Part shown: piece by piece, positions 1 through 6,289 of the stretch
Layout: each line of letters opens with the position of its first letter
Position numbering within the stretch: position 1 is the stretch's first letter
Source: Pseudomonadota bacterium
GTDB taxonomy: Bacteria > Pseudomonadota > Alphaproteobacteria > Sphingomonadales > Sphingomonadaceae
Assembly (NCBI GenBank): GCA_023400405.1
Contig: JAEXFD010000062.1
Span: 1-9,776, forward strand
Length of the DNA: 9,776 nucleotides
Reading direction: 5' to 3'
The notes under the pieces: model-generated
Told to the model about the DNA's origin: nothing
The model's database searches: none
The model's input: only the letters and a program-made list of their open reading frames with translations
Position numbers and translations under genes: made by a program

Positions 1-20
1 CCCCCCCAATTCGTCGGGCC

Positions 21-41
21 GGGGGGGGGGGGGGGGGGGGG
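21..41. repeat. 21-base homopolymeric G tract at window edge
   Basis: An uninterrupted run of 21 G is followed by C and five more G, and the window opens with seven C. No coding region can be supported in bases 1-95. The run lies downstream of the methyltransferase stop codon, so it does not affect that reading frame. A homopolymer this long at the very end of a sequence suggests an assembly or sequencing artefact. A real slippage-prone tract is possible but less likely. Confidence 0.6.
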
Positions 42-60
42 CGGGGGCCGGTGCGGCCTC

Positions 61-84
61 GAAATGCGCTCTTCCGCGCATTTC
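61..84 (-). terminator. Inverted repeat after ccrM, possible terminator
   Basis: Nine-base arms GAAATGCGC (61-69) and GCGCATTTC (76-84) pair perfectly around a 6-base loop. The repeat begins 11 nt after the TAA of the methyltransferase gene. On the minus strand the 3' arm ends in ATTTC, but no real T run follows, so this is a weak or Rho-assisted terminator or an mRNA-stabilising hairpin rather than a textbook intrinsic terminator. Confidence 0.5.
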
Positions 85-95
85 CAAACAGACAC

Positions 96-1223
96 TTAGG
101 GCTGCGTCGCCAGAAGGTAGGTCTGGCGCAGCGCGTCGATCGGCTTGAGGCCGTCTGCGGCTTCATAGTGCCAGAAGGTCCAGCCATTGCACGACGGCGC
201 GGACTGGAGCGTCGCGCCGAGCTTGTGGATCGAGCCGGCCTGGCCGTCGCACGCGAGCGAGCCGTCGGCGCCGACGGTCGCGTGCCAGCGGCGCTTGCCG
301 TCGGTGAGCACGGTGCCGGGGGCGAGATAGCCGTTCTCGACGAGCTGGCCGAAGGCGACGCGCGGCGCGGCCTTGGGCGCCTGCATCGTCTTCAGCGCCG
401 ATTCGTCGAGCGGCAGCGCCGCGGCGATGCGCTCCTGCGCCGCTTCGACATAGACGCCCTCGCGCTCGATGCCGATGAAGCGCCGGCCGAGCCGCTTGGC
501 AACCGCGCCGGTGGTGCCGGTGCCGAAGAACGGATCGAGCACCACGTCGCCCTTCTTGGTCGAGGCGAGCAGGATGCGATAGAGCAGCGCTTCCGGCTTC
601 TGGGTCGGATGAACCTTGGAGCCGTCCTTCTTCAGGCGCTCCTGGCCGCCGCAGATCGGGAATTCCCAGTCCGATCGCATCTGCAGCTCGTCGTTCAGGG
701 TCTTCATCGAGCGATAGTTGAAGGTGTATTTCGCCTTCTCGCCGGTCGAGGCCCAGATCAGCGTCTCGTGCGCATTCGTGAATCGCGTGCCCTTGAAATT
801 GGGCATCGGATTGGCCTTGCGCCAGATGATGTCGTTGAGGATCCAGAAGCCGAGGTCCTGGATCGCGCTGCCGACCTTGAAGATGTTGTGATAGCTGCCG
901 ATCACCCAGATCGAGCCATCGTCCTTGAGGATGCGGCGCGCTTCCGCCAGCCATTCGCGAGTGAACGCGTCATAGGCCTGGAGGCTGTCGAACTTGTCCC
1001 AATGATCGGTGACTGCATCGACGGCGCTGCCATCGGGCCGGTTGAGATCGCCGCCGAGCTGGAGATTGTAGGGCGGATCGGCGAAGATGCAGTCGATCGA
1101 CTTGGCGGGCAGCGCCCGCATCGCCTCGATGCAATCCTGCTGGATGATGGTGTCATACGGCAGCACGTCCACCCAGGAACGTGCCGAAGCCGCACGCAGC
1201 CGACCTTTTTCGATAACCCCCAA
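96..1223 (-). CDS. ccrM: CcrM-type adenine DNA methyltransferase (GANTC specific)
   Basis: Solitary N6-adenine DNA methyltransferase of the alphaproteobacterial CcrM family, which methylates GANTC and couples methylation to the cell cycle. The class-beta motif order is visible in the 375-residue protein: catalytic DPPY at 49-52 (within ADPPYNLQLGGDL), HPTQKPE at about 205-211, then the S-adenosylmethionine-binding DPFFGTGTTG at 230-239. A C-terminal domain of roughly 80 residues, with SAPSCNGWTFWHYE at about 341-354, is typical of CcrM and contributes to DNA recognition. I chose the TTG at 1221-1223 because GGAG lies 7 nt upstream and the protein then starts (M)GVIEKG, as I recall for sphingomonad homologues. 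Another in-frame TTG at 1278-1280 would add 19 residues but has no Shine-Dalgarno sequence. No cognate restriction gene is visible. The specificity is inferred from family resemblance. Confidence 0.93.
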   Translation of the reverse strand: MGVIEKGRLRAASARSWVDVLPYDTIIQQDCIEAMRALPAKSIDCIFADPPYNLQLGGDLNRPDGSAVDAVTDHWDKFDSLQAYDAFTREWLAEARRILKDDGSIWVIGSYHNIFKVGSAIQDLGFWILNDIIWRKANPMPNFKGTRFTNAHETLIWASTGEKAKYTFNYRSMKTLNDELQMRSDWEFPICGGQERLKKDGSKVHPTQKPEALLYRILLASTKKGDVVLDPFFGTGTTGAVAKRLGRRFIGIEREGVYVEAAQERIAAALPLDESALKTMQAPKAAPRVAFGQLVENGYLAPGTVLTDGKRRWHATVGADGSLACDGQAGSIHKLGATLQSAPSCNGWTFWHYEAADGLKPIDALRQTYLLATQP

Positions 1224-1287
1224 TTCACCACTCCGCTTGCCCGGATGGGCGGTTTCAGGTGTGAAACGGTGCGCCGTCAAGCGGAGA

Positions 1288-1319
1288 TTGGTTAACGCGA
1301 AATGGTTCTAAATCGTTAA
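1288..1319 (-). promoter_or_regulatory. Paired TTAAC half-sites, candidate CtrA binding region
   Basis: Two GTTAAC palindromes (1291-1296 and 1315-1320) lie 24 bp apart, 65-97 nt upstream of the chosen ccrM start. On the minus strand they read TTAACGAT and TTAACCAA, close to the TTAACCAT form of the alphaproteobacterial CtrA half-site. The first also begins a partial TTAA-N7-GAAC match to the full TTAA-N7-TTAA consensus. In Caulobacter ccrM is activated by CtrA, so the position makes sense. The match is imperfect and binding is inferred. Confidence 0.4.
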
Positions 1320-1340
1320 CGAAGCAGAACATTTCCGGAC

Positions 1341-1373
1341 TTTTCCACATGGGGAGTCCGCAAGTTATCCACA
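1341..1373 (-). promoter_or_regulatory. Two DnaA-box-like sites flanking a GANTC site
   Basis: On the plus strand, TTATCCACA (1365-1373) is an exact consensus DnaA box and TTTTCCACA (1341-1349) differs at one base; both have the same orientation, 24 bp apart. GAGTC (1354-1358), a GANTC methylation site, lies between them. Further GANTC sites are GACTC at 1402-1406 and GAGTC at 1449-1453. The cluster lies upstream of ccrM, whose product methylates GANTC, so DnaA control or methylation-state (GcrA-type) control is plausible. The sequence matches are directly seen; the function is inferred. I could not place -35/-10 elements. Confidence 0.45.
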
Positions 1374-1475
1374 GGCCCAAGATATGGGGTGTGGCGGAAA
1401 AGACTCAGGTTGCGCGGCGGCGTTCCGTCGAGATGACGGCTCGGGCCGGAGTCGGGTCGGGCCGGTCGCCTCATG

Positions 1476-1509
1476 CCCTCCCCTAGCCCCCCGCGAAAGC
1501 GGGAGGGGG
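1476..1509. repeat. REP-like GC-rich palindrome
   Basis: CCCTCCC (1476-1482) and GGGAGGG (1501-1507) are complementary, and inside them CCCGC (1490-1494) pairs with GCGGG (1499-1503) around a GAAA loop. The overall form, with C-rich and G-rich arms around a short GCGAAAGC core, resembles dispersed intergenic palindromes common in sphingomonad genomes. It sits between the pnp terminator and the ccrM upstream region. No coding meaning is evident. The copy number cannot be judged from one window. Confidence 0.5.
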
Positions 1510-1532
1510 ACTTTAGGAACGAGGGAACCATG

Positions 1533-1559
1533 AAAAAGGGGCCCGGTTTCCCGGACCCC
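1533..1559 (-). terminator. Intrinsic terminator of pnp
   Basis: Read on the minus strand, GGGGTCCGG and CCGGGCCCC form a 9-bp stem (one U-G wobble) closed by a GAAA tetraloop and followed directly by TTTTT. It begins 26 nt after the pnp stop codon. This is a classical Rho-independent terminator and should separate pnp from ccrM transcription. Confidence 0.9.
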
Positions 1560-1585
1560 CGATTCGTTCGGCGATGGCTGCGAAC

Positions 1586-3934
1586 TCAGTCGTCGCCGCC
1601 GGTGAGGAACGCCGGCAGGCCGATATCCTCGCCGCCCTTGTCGTCGCTCGCTTCCGAGCGCTCGCGGCGGGGGCGGTCGCCCCGGTCGCCGCGGTCCCCA
1701 CGCTCGCCGCCACGGCCACGGCCGCCGCGATCGCGATCGCCGCCACGGCCGCCGTCGCGACGACGGTCGCCGCGCTCGCCGCGATCACGATCGCCGCCTT
1801 CGCGCGGCTCACGCTTCGGACGGGTATCTTCGAGCTCTTCGCCGGTTTCCTGATCGACGACGCGCATCGACAGGCGGACCTTGCCGCGCGGATCGATCTC
1901 GAGGACCTTGACCTTGACTTCCTGGCCTTCGCTCAGGACGTCCGAGACCTTCTCGACGCGCTCGTTCCGGATTTCCGAGACGTGGACGAGGCCGTCCTTG
2001 CCGCCCATGAAGTTCACGAACGCGCCGAAATCGACGAGGTTGACGACCTTGCCGGTATAGACCTTGCCGACCTCGGCCTCTTCGACCAGGCCCTTGATCC
2101 ACTTGATCGCGGCTTCGATCTGCGACGGATCGCTCGACGAGACCTTGATCACGCCTTCGTCGTCGATATCGACCTTGGCGCCGGTGGTGGCGACGATCTC
2201 GCGGATCACCTTCCCGCCGGTGCCGATCACTTCGCGGATCTTCGACTTGTCGATCGTGAAAGTCTCGATGCGCGGGGCGTGCGCCGACAGCTCTTCACGG
2301 GTGTGATCGAGCGCCTTGGCCATTTCGCCGAGGATGTGCGCGCGGCCTTCCTTGGCCTGGTTGAGCGCGGCCTCGAAGATCTCCTTGGTGATGCCGGCGA
2401 TCTTGATGTCCATCTGCATCGTGGTGATGCCTTCGGACGTGCCCGCCACCTTGAAGTCCATGTCGCCGAGATGATCCTCGTCGCCGAGGATGTCGCTCAG
2501 GATCGCATAGTCCTTGCCTTCGAGGATCAGGCCCATCGCGATGCCCGAGACCGGGCGCTTGATCGGTACGCCGGCGTCCATCAGCGACAGCGAGCCGCCG
2601 CAGACCGACGCCATCGAGGACGAGCCGTTCGACTCGGTGATGTCGCTGGTCAGGCGGATCGTGTAGGGGAACTCCTCCTTCGACGGCAGCACCGGGTGCA
2701 GCGCGCGCCAGGCGAGCTTGCCATGGCCGACTTCGCGGCGGCCCGGCGCACCGAAGCGGCCGACTTCGCCGACCGAATAGGGCGGGAAGTTATAGTGCAG
2801 CATGAAGTGCTGGTAGGAGAGGCCGCCCAGCCCGTCGATCATCTGCTCGGCATCGCGGGTGCCGAGCGTGCAGGTCGCGATCGTCTGGGTCTCGCCACGG
2901 GTGAACAGCGCCGAGCCGTGCGCGCGGGGCAGGAAATGCACCTCGGCGACGATCGGGCGGATCTGGGTGGTGGTGCGGCCGTCGATGCGCTTGCCCTCCT
3001 TGAGGATGGCGGTGCGGACGATCTCGGCCTCGAGCTTCTTGGTCAGCTTGATGCCGGCCATGACTTCCTGCGGGGCGAGGCCGTCCTCGACGAACTGCGC
3101 CTTGGCCTTGGCCCGCGCCTCGTTCAGCGCGTTCGAGCGCGCCGACTTGTCGGTGAGCTTGTAGGCGGCGGCGATGTCCTTGCCGATCAGCTTCTTGAGC
3201 TTGTCCTTGATGCCGGCATTGTCGTCCGACGACGCCATTTCCCAGGGATCCTTGGCGGACTGCTCGGCGAGCTTGACGATCGCCTTGATCACGTCGCGGC
3301 AGGCGTCGTGCGCGAACATGACGGCGCCGAGCATGACCTCTTCCGAAAGCTCCTTGGCTTCGGATTCGACCATCATCACCGCGTCATAGGTGGCGGCGAC
3401 GACGAGATCGAGCTCGCCTTCGGCGACCTGCTCGTCGGTCGGGTTGAGAATATACTCGCCATTGAGATAGCCGACACGCGCGGCGCCGATCGGGCCCATG
3501 AAGGGCACGCCCGAAATGGTGAGCGCGGCGGAGGCGGCGACCATCGCGAGGATGTCGGGCTCGTTCTCGCCGTCATAGCTCAGCACCTGGGCGATGGCGT
3601 TGATCTCGTTGTAGAAGCCCTCCGGGAAGAGCGGGCGGATCGGGCGGTCGATGAGGCGGGAGACCAAAGTCTCCTTCTCGGTCGCGCCGCGCTCGCGCTT
3701 GAAGAAGCCGCCCGGGATGCGGCCGGCGGCGCTGAACTTTTCCTGATAGTGGACGGTGAGCGGGAAGAAGTCCTGGCCTTCCTTGACGCTCTTCGCGGCC
3801 GTGACGGCGCAGAGCACCACCGTTTCGCCGAGGGTCGCGAGCACCGCGCCGTCGGCCTGGCGGGCAACCTTGCCCGTTTCGAGAGTCAGCGTCTTGCCGC
3901 CCCACTCGATCGATACAGTCTTCTTGTCGAACAT
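1586..3934 (-). CDS. pnp: Polyribonucleotide nucleotidyltransferase (PNPase)
   Basis: Phosphorolytic 3'-5' exoribonuclease, normally trimeric and a partner of RNase E in the RNA degradosome. All family parts are present in order in 782 residues: first RNase PH-like domain (RNA-contact FFKR at 77-80), alpha-helical linker (about 230-310), second RNase PH-like domain with catalytic DILGDEDHLGDMDFK (481-495; D487, D493 and K495 match the E. coli active-site Asp/Asp/Lys), KH domain (about 555-615, core IGTGGKVIREI), and S1 domain (about 622-693, VDFGAFVNF...GLVHVSEI). Residues 705-760 form a tail of Arg, Asp, Gly and Glu, followed by a short GLPAFLTGGDD end. The protein exceeds E. coli PNPase mainly through this tail. 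The ATG has AAGGA about 7 nt upstream. The gene lies downstream of rpsO, beyond a terminator and structured leader, so expression may depend on read-through, a promoter in the spacer, or both. Confidence 0.98.
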   Translation of the reverse strand: MFDKKTVSIEWGGKTLTLETGKVARQADGAVLATLGETVVLCAVTAAKSVKEGQDFFPLTVHYQEKFSAAGRIPGGFFKRERGATEKETLVSRLIDRPIRPLFPEGFYNEINAIAQVLSYDGENEPDILAMVAASAALTISGVPFMGPIGAARVGYLNGEYILNPTDEQVAEGELDLVVAATYDAVMMVESEAKELSEEVMLGAVMFAHDACRDVIKAIVKLAEQSAKDPWEMASSDDNAGIKDKLKKLIGKDIAAAYKLTDKSARSNALNEARAKAKAQFVEDGLAPQEVMAGIKLTKKLEAEIVRTAILKEGKRIDGRTTTQIRPIVAEVHFLPRAHGSALFTRGETQTIATCTLGTRDAEQMIDGLGGLSYQHFMLHYNFPPYSVGEVGRFGAPGRREVGHGKLAWRALHPVLPSKEEFPYTIRLTSDITESNGSSSMASVCGGSLSLMDAGVPIKRPVSGIAMGLILEGKDYAILSDILGDEDHLGDMDFKVAGTSEGITTMQMDIKIAGITKEIFEAALNQAKEGRAHILGEMAKALDHTREELSAHAPRIETFTIDKSKIREVIGTGGKVIREIVATTGAKVDIDDEGVIKVSSSDPSQIEAAIKWIKGLVEEAEVGKVYTGKVVNLVDFGAFVNFMGGKDGLVHVSEIRNERVEKVSDVLSEGQEVKVKVLEIDPRGKVRLSMRVVDQETGEELEDTRPKREPREGGDRDRGERGDRRRDGGRGGDRDRGGRGRGGERGDRGDRGDRPRRERSEASDDKGGEDIGLPAFLTGGDD

Positions 3935-3949
3935 TGGATTTCCTTCACT

Positions 3950-3970
3950 CCCGCTGCCCGATGCAGCGGG
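3950..3970 (-). promoter_or_regulatory. Stem-loop in pnp leader next to the RBS
   Basis: CCCGCTGC (3950-3957) and GCAGCGGG (3963-3970) form a perfect 8-bp stem with a 5-base loop. In the pnp transcript its 3' arm ends about 15 nt before the ATG, just upstream of the AAGGA Shine-Dalgarno sequence. In E. coli a leader stem-loop is processed by RNase III and PNPase for autocontrol. A similar role here is inference from position only. Confidence 0.5.
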
Positions 3971-3982
3971 GGCCTATGAGTT

Positions 3983-4072
3983 GAGCCATGGTTGGCTCGT
4001 GGGATTGGCCGGATTGCCGATCCCCGTCGTGCCTCCGGCTTGGAGGCGGTTCGGCAGCGCTAGCGTGCCGAA
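3983..4072 (-). repeat. Run of four hairpins in rpsO-pnp spacer
   Basis: Four separate inverted repeats follow one another: 4050-4056 with 4066-4072 (7 bp, TTCGGCA), 4031-4036 with 4042-4047 (6 bp, GCCTCC), 4002-4009 with 4016-4023 (8 bp with one T/G position), and 3983-3987 with 3994-3998 (5 bp, GAGCC). With the rpsO terminator on one side and the pnp leader stem-loop on the other, nearly the whole 173-nt spacer can fold. No ORF in it looks real. Likely roles are RNA processing or stability control between rpsO and pnp. Confidence 0.5.
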
Positions 4073-4077
4073 ATGAC

Positions 4078-4103
4078 AAAAAGGCGACCCGAAGGCCGCC
4101 TTT
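4078..4103 (-). terminator. Intrinsic terminator/attenuator after rpsO
   Basis: On the minus strand AAAGGCGGCC and GGTCGCCTTT pair over 10 bp (one G-U) around a TTCG tetraloop, with the T run extending past the stem as TTTTT. The stem starts 4 nt after the rpsO TAA. It is a strong intrinsic terminator in form. Because pnp lies just downstream without another gene between, it may act as a partial terminator, as in the E. coli rpsO-pnp operon. Confidence 0.88.
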
Positions 4104-4107
4104 CCGG

Positions 4108-4377
4108 TTACTTGCGAAGCCCGAGCTTCGCGATGAGATCGGTGTAGCGGCTCTCGTCCTTCTTCTTCAGATAGTCGAGCAGGCTACGGCGCTTGTTGAC
4201 CAGCATCAGCAGGCCGCGGCGCGAGTGATTGTCCTTGGCGTGCGTCTTGAAATGCTCGGTCAGGTTCGAGATGCGCTCCGAGAGGATCGCGACCTGGACT
4301 TCGGGGCTGCCGGTATCGGTGCCGCCGCGAGCATGTTCCTTGATGAGCGCTTCCTTGCGCTCGGCAGTGATCGACAT
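4108..4377 (-). CDS. rpsO: 30S ribosomal protein S15
   Basis: Primary-binding protein of the small ribosomal subunit that contacts 16S rRNA in the central domain and helps nucleate platform assembly. The 89-residue length is the usual size for the family. Signature stretches are GGTDTGSPEVQVA (18-30), HSRRGLL (51-57) and RRSLLDYLKKKD (63-74). The ATG is preceded by AAGGA at about 8 nt. The gene lies 20 nt downstream of truB and just upstream of a terminator and pnp, the conserved truB-rpsO-pnp order. Autoregulation by S15 binding its own mRNA leader is known in other bacteria, but the 20-nt leader shows no obvious structure here. Confidence 0.98.
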   Translation of the reverse strand: MSITAERKEALIKEHARGGTDTGSPEVQVAILSERISNLTEHFKTHAKDNHSRRGLLMLVNKRRSLLDYLKKKDESRYTDLIAKLGLRK

Positions 4378-4397
4378 GTGTTTTCCTTCGACATCGC

Positions 4398-5300
4398 TTA
4401 CAGGTTGAAGCCGCGAACGACCCGGACTTCGCCGGATAGCGCCTCTACCAGCGCGACGGGCGTCTCGCCCGACTGCGCGAAATAGTGGCCGTCGTCCGCA
4501 TGCATCCCGACCAGAACCCGCCCCTGGCGGAGCAGCCCTGCCTGATCGGGGGAGAGGGATAGAGCCGGGATGTCGTCCAGCCCCGCCCTCAACGGCAGGA
4601 GGTGTTGTTCAAGGGTGCGGCCCTTAGCGGCTTCGCCCAATTTGTCCAGCGAAATCGCCTGGTCCAGGGTGAAGGGCCCGGCCTTGATGCGGCGGAGCCG
4701 GGTGACGTGGCCGACGCTGCCGAGCGCGCGGGCGATGTCGCGGGCGAGGCTGCGGATGTAGGTACCCTTGGAGACATGGGCCTGAAGGTCGATCTCCTCG
4801 ACCACGGGTCGGTCGACATATTGGCCGGAGCCGGTCAGCTCGAGTGCGTGGATCACGACGTCGCGGCTGGCCAGCGTCACTTCCTCGCCGGCGCGGGCGA
4901 GATCGTACGCGCGCTCGCCATCCACCTTGAGCGCCGAATAGGCGGGCGGGACCTGGGCGATCGGGCCGGTGAAGCGCGGGAGGATCGCTTCCACTTCGGC
5001 GAGGGTCGGGCGGACGTCGCTCGTGGCGACGGGCTTGCCTTCGAGATCGAGCGTGTCGGTCTCGACGCCGAACGCGATGGTGAAATCATAGACCTTGTCG
5101 CTGTCGAGCATCCGCCCGGCGAGCTTGGTCGCCTCGCCGATCGCGATCGGCAGCACGCCCGTAGCGAGCGGATCGAGCGTGCCGCCATGGCCGACCTTGA
5201 GCTTGGGCAGCCCGGCGTCGCGCAGCGCGCGCTTGACCGCGCTCACGCCCTGGGTCGAGCCGAGGCCGAGCGGCTTGTCGAGGAGGATCCAGCCATGCAT
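4398..5300 (-). CDS. truB: tRNA pseudouridine(55) synthase TruB
   Basis: Converts U55 in the T-loop of tRNAs to pseudouridine and also acts as a tRNA chaperone. The 300-residue protein opens with MHGWILLDKPLGLGST and carries the catalytic aspartate D43 in GHGGTLDPLATGVLP. Other family motifs are KVYDFTIAFGVETDTLD (69-85, Y71), PPAYSALKVDGERAY (118-132) and KGTYIRSLARDIA (178-190). A C-terminal PUA-like domain fits the last 55 or so residues. The frame stays open upstream through tdk, but that stretch is Arg/Pro-rich antisense-type sequence, not TruB. I chose the ATG 8 nt after the tdk stop; neither it nor an in-frame GTG at 5310-5312, which overlaps the tdk TGA, has a good Shine-Dalgarno sequence. 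Translational coupling to tdk is likely. Confidence 0.96.
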   Translation of the reverse strand: MHGWILLDKPLGLGSTQGVSAVKRALRDAGLPKLKVGHGGTLDPLATGVLPIAIGEATKLAGRMLDSDKVYDFTIAFGVETDTLDLEGKPVATSDVRPTLAEVEAILPRFTGPIAQVPPAYSALKVDGERAYDLARAGEEVTLASRDVVIHALELTGSGQYVDRPVVEEIDLQAHVSKGTYIRSLARDIARALGSVGHVTRLRRIKAGPFTLDQAISLDKLGEAAKGRTLEQHLLPLRAGLDDIPALSLSPDQAGLLRQGRVLVGMHADDGHYFAQSGETPVALVEALSGEVRVVRGFNL

Positions 5301-5308
5301 CGCGAGGG

Positions 5309-5899
5309 TCACTCGGCGGTCGCGGGCGCGGTGCGCTGCATGAAGTGGCGGCGGCACAGGGCGACATAGCGTTCGTTGCCGCCGATCTCCTTCTGCGCGC
5401 CTTCGCGGACCGGATTGCCCGCGGCATCGACGCGCAGGTTCATCGTCGCCTTGCGCCCGCACTCGCACACCGACTTGATCTCGATGAGCGAGTCCGCGAG
5501 CGCGAGCAGTTCGGCCGAGCCGGGGAAGAGCTTGCCCTGGAAATCGGTGCGCAGGCCGTAGGCGAGCACCGGGATGCCGACCTCGTCGGCCAGGTGCGCG
5601 AGCTGGCGGACCTGGACGGCGGAGAGGAACTGCGCCTCGTCGACCAGCACGCACGCGAGCGGCGCCTCGAAATGCGCCTGTTCGGCGATCAGCCGCAGAT
5701 CGGTGTCGGCCTCGAACGGGACGGCAGAGGCACTGATGCCGAGCCGCGAATCGATCACGCCCTTGCCGCCGCGATCGTGCACCCCGGCCGTGAACAGCAA
5801 GGTGCGCATCCCGCGCTCGCGATAATTGAAATCGGCCTGGAGCAGCGTGGTCGATTTGCCCGCGTTCATCGAGGCATAGTAGAAATAGAGCTTGGCCAT
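5309..5899 (-). CDS. tdk: Thymidine kinase (type II)
   Basis: Phosphorylates thymidine with ATP in the dTMP salvage pathway in the cytoplasm. The 196-residue protein has a P-loop ASMNAGKST at 9-17, the catalytic/Walker-B-like VLVDEAQFL at 84-92 (E88), and the zinc-binding lasso residues C145, C147, C182 and H185 (SVCECGRKA and YVALCRRHF), all typical of the tetrameric type II family. Its ATG begins on the base right after the TAG of the PIN-domain toxin gene, with no convincing Shine-Dalgarno sequence, suggesting coupled translation. The gene overlaps nothing and is followed by truB after 8 nt. It is not part of the classical infB-rbfA-truB-rpsO-pnp order, so its presence here is a lineage-specific insertion or rearrangement. 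Confidence 0.96.
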   Translation of the reverse strand: MAKLYFYYASMNAGKSTTLLQADFNYRERGMRTLLFTAGVHDRGGKGVIDSRLGISASAVPFEADTDLRLIAEQAHFEAPLACVLVDEAQFLSAVQVRQLAHLADEVGIPVLAYGLRTDFQGKLFPGSAELLALADSLIEIKSVCECGRKATMNLRVDAAGNPVREGAQKEIGGNERYVALCRRHFMQRTAPATAE

Positions 5900-6289
5900 C
5901 TAAGCGAGAATCTCGATCGGGAGTGGGCTTTGAGCGCCGGCGAGGCGGGCGAGCTTCTTGTCGAAGGAGATGAAGCTGTCGGCATCGCGCGACGCGACGA
6001 GGTGGATCATATCCGCAAAGTCGGCGCCCGCCGCGAAGCGATGGATCGCCCAGCCGACCTGTCCGTCATCGACCGTGGTGATGGAGGGCAGTTCGAGCAG
6101 CGCTTCGAGCGCCCCGGCAATCTGCGTGCGCGCCATGCCGTAGCGCGACGCCAATAGCCAAACCGTTTCCAACAACACGGTCAGCGTCAGAAGGCATGGC
6201 TGCGCCAGCACCGCGTCCGAGAGCGGCACCTGAGCGGGATCGTCTCGCGTCAGATAGCGCACGAGGATGTTGGTATCGATTGCCTTCAC
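5900..6289 (-). CDS. vapC: PIN-domain ribonuclease toxin, VapC-like
   Basis: Probable endoribonuclease toxin of a type II toxin-antitoxin pair. The 129-residue PIN domain begins (M)KAIDTNILVRYLTRDD and shows the acidic metal-binding set D5, E41, D93 and D110 (motifs AIDTNILV, LLETVWLL, ADFADMIHL, SFDKKLARL). The preferred start is the GTG at 6287-6289, sharing GTGA with the antitoxin stop codon, which is the usual coupled arrangement. A start 10 codons further upstream would add residues unlike the family. No residue needed for activity appears lost. The RNA target cannot be read from sequence; VapC-type toxins often cut initiator tRNA or rRNA. The stop codon abuts the tdk ATG. Confidence 0.9.
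   Translation of the reverse strand: MKAIDTNILVRYLTRDDPAQVPLSDAVLAQPCLLTLTVLLETVWLLASRYGMARTQIAGALEALLELPSITTVDDGQVGWAIHRFAAGADFADMIHLVASRDADSFISFDKKLARLAGAQSPLPIEILA

Noticed and set aside
51..1295. 414-codon open frame on the plus strand
   Set aside because: Antisense shadow of the ccrM-like gene, with no domain and starting at a GTG in the low-complexity edge.
1288..1453. Chromosomal replication origin
   Set aside because: DnaA-box and CtrA-like motifs occur together, but there is no AT-rich unwinding region, only two DnaA boxes, and no typical origin-neighbour genes; promoter control of ccrM is simpler.
1316..1531. 71-codon minus-strand ORF in the pnp-ccrM spacer
   Set aside because: Its residues are simply the translation of the REP-like palindrome and the motif-rich upstream DNA; there is no Shine-Dalgarno sequence and no domain.
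1574..3979. 801-codon open frame on the plus strand
   Set aside because: It is the antisense shadow of pnp in high-GC DNA; its protein is Arg/Asp/Leu-rich without recognisable domains, whereas the minus-strand PNPase has every family motif.
5301..5654. N-terminal extension of truB in the same frame (about 118 codons)
   Set aside because: It overlaps tdk out of frame, is Arg/Pro-rich, and matches nothing in TruB, which normally begins near the Met-His-Gly-Trp start.
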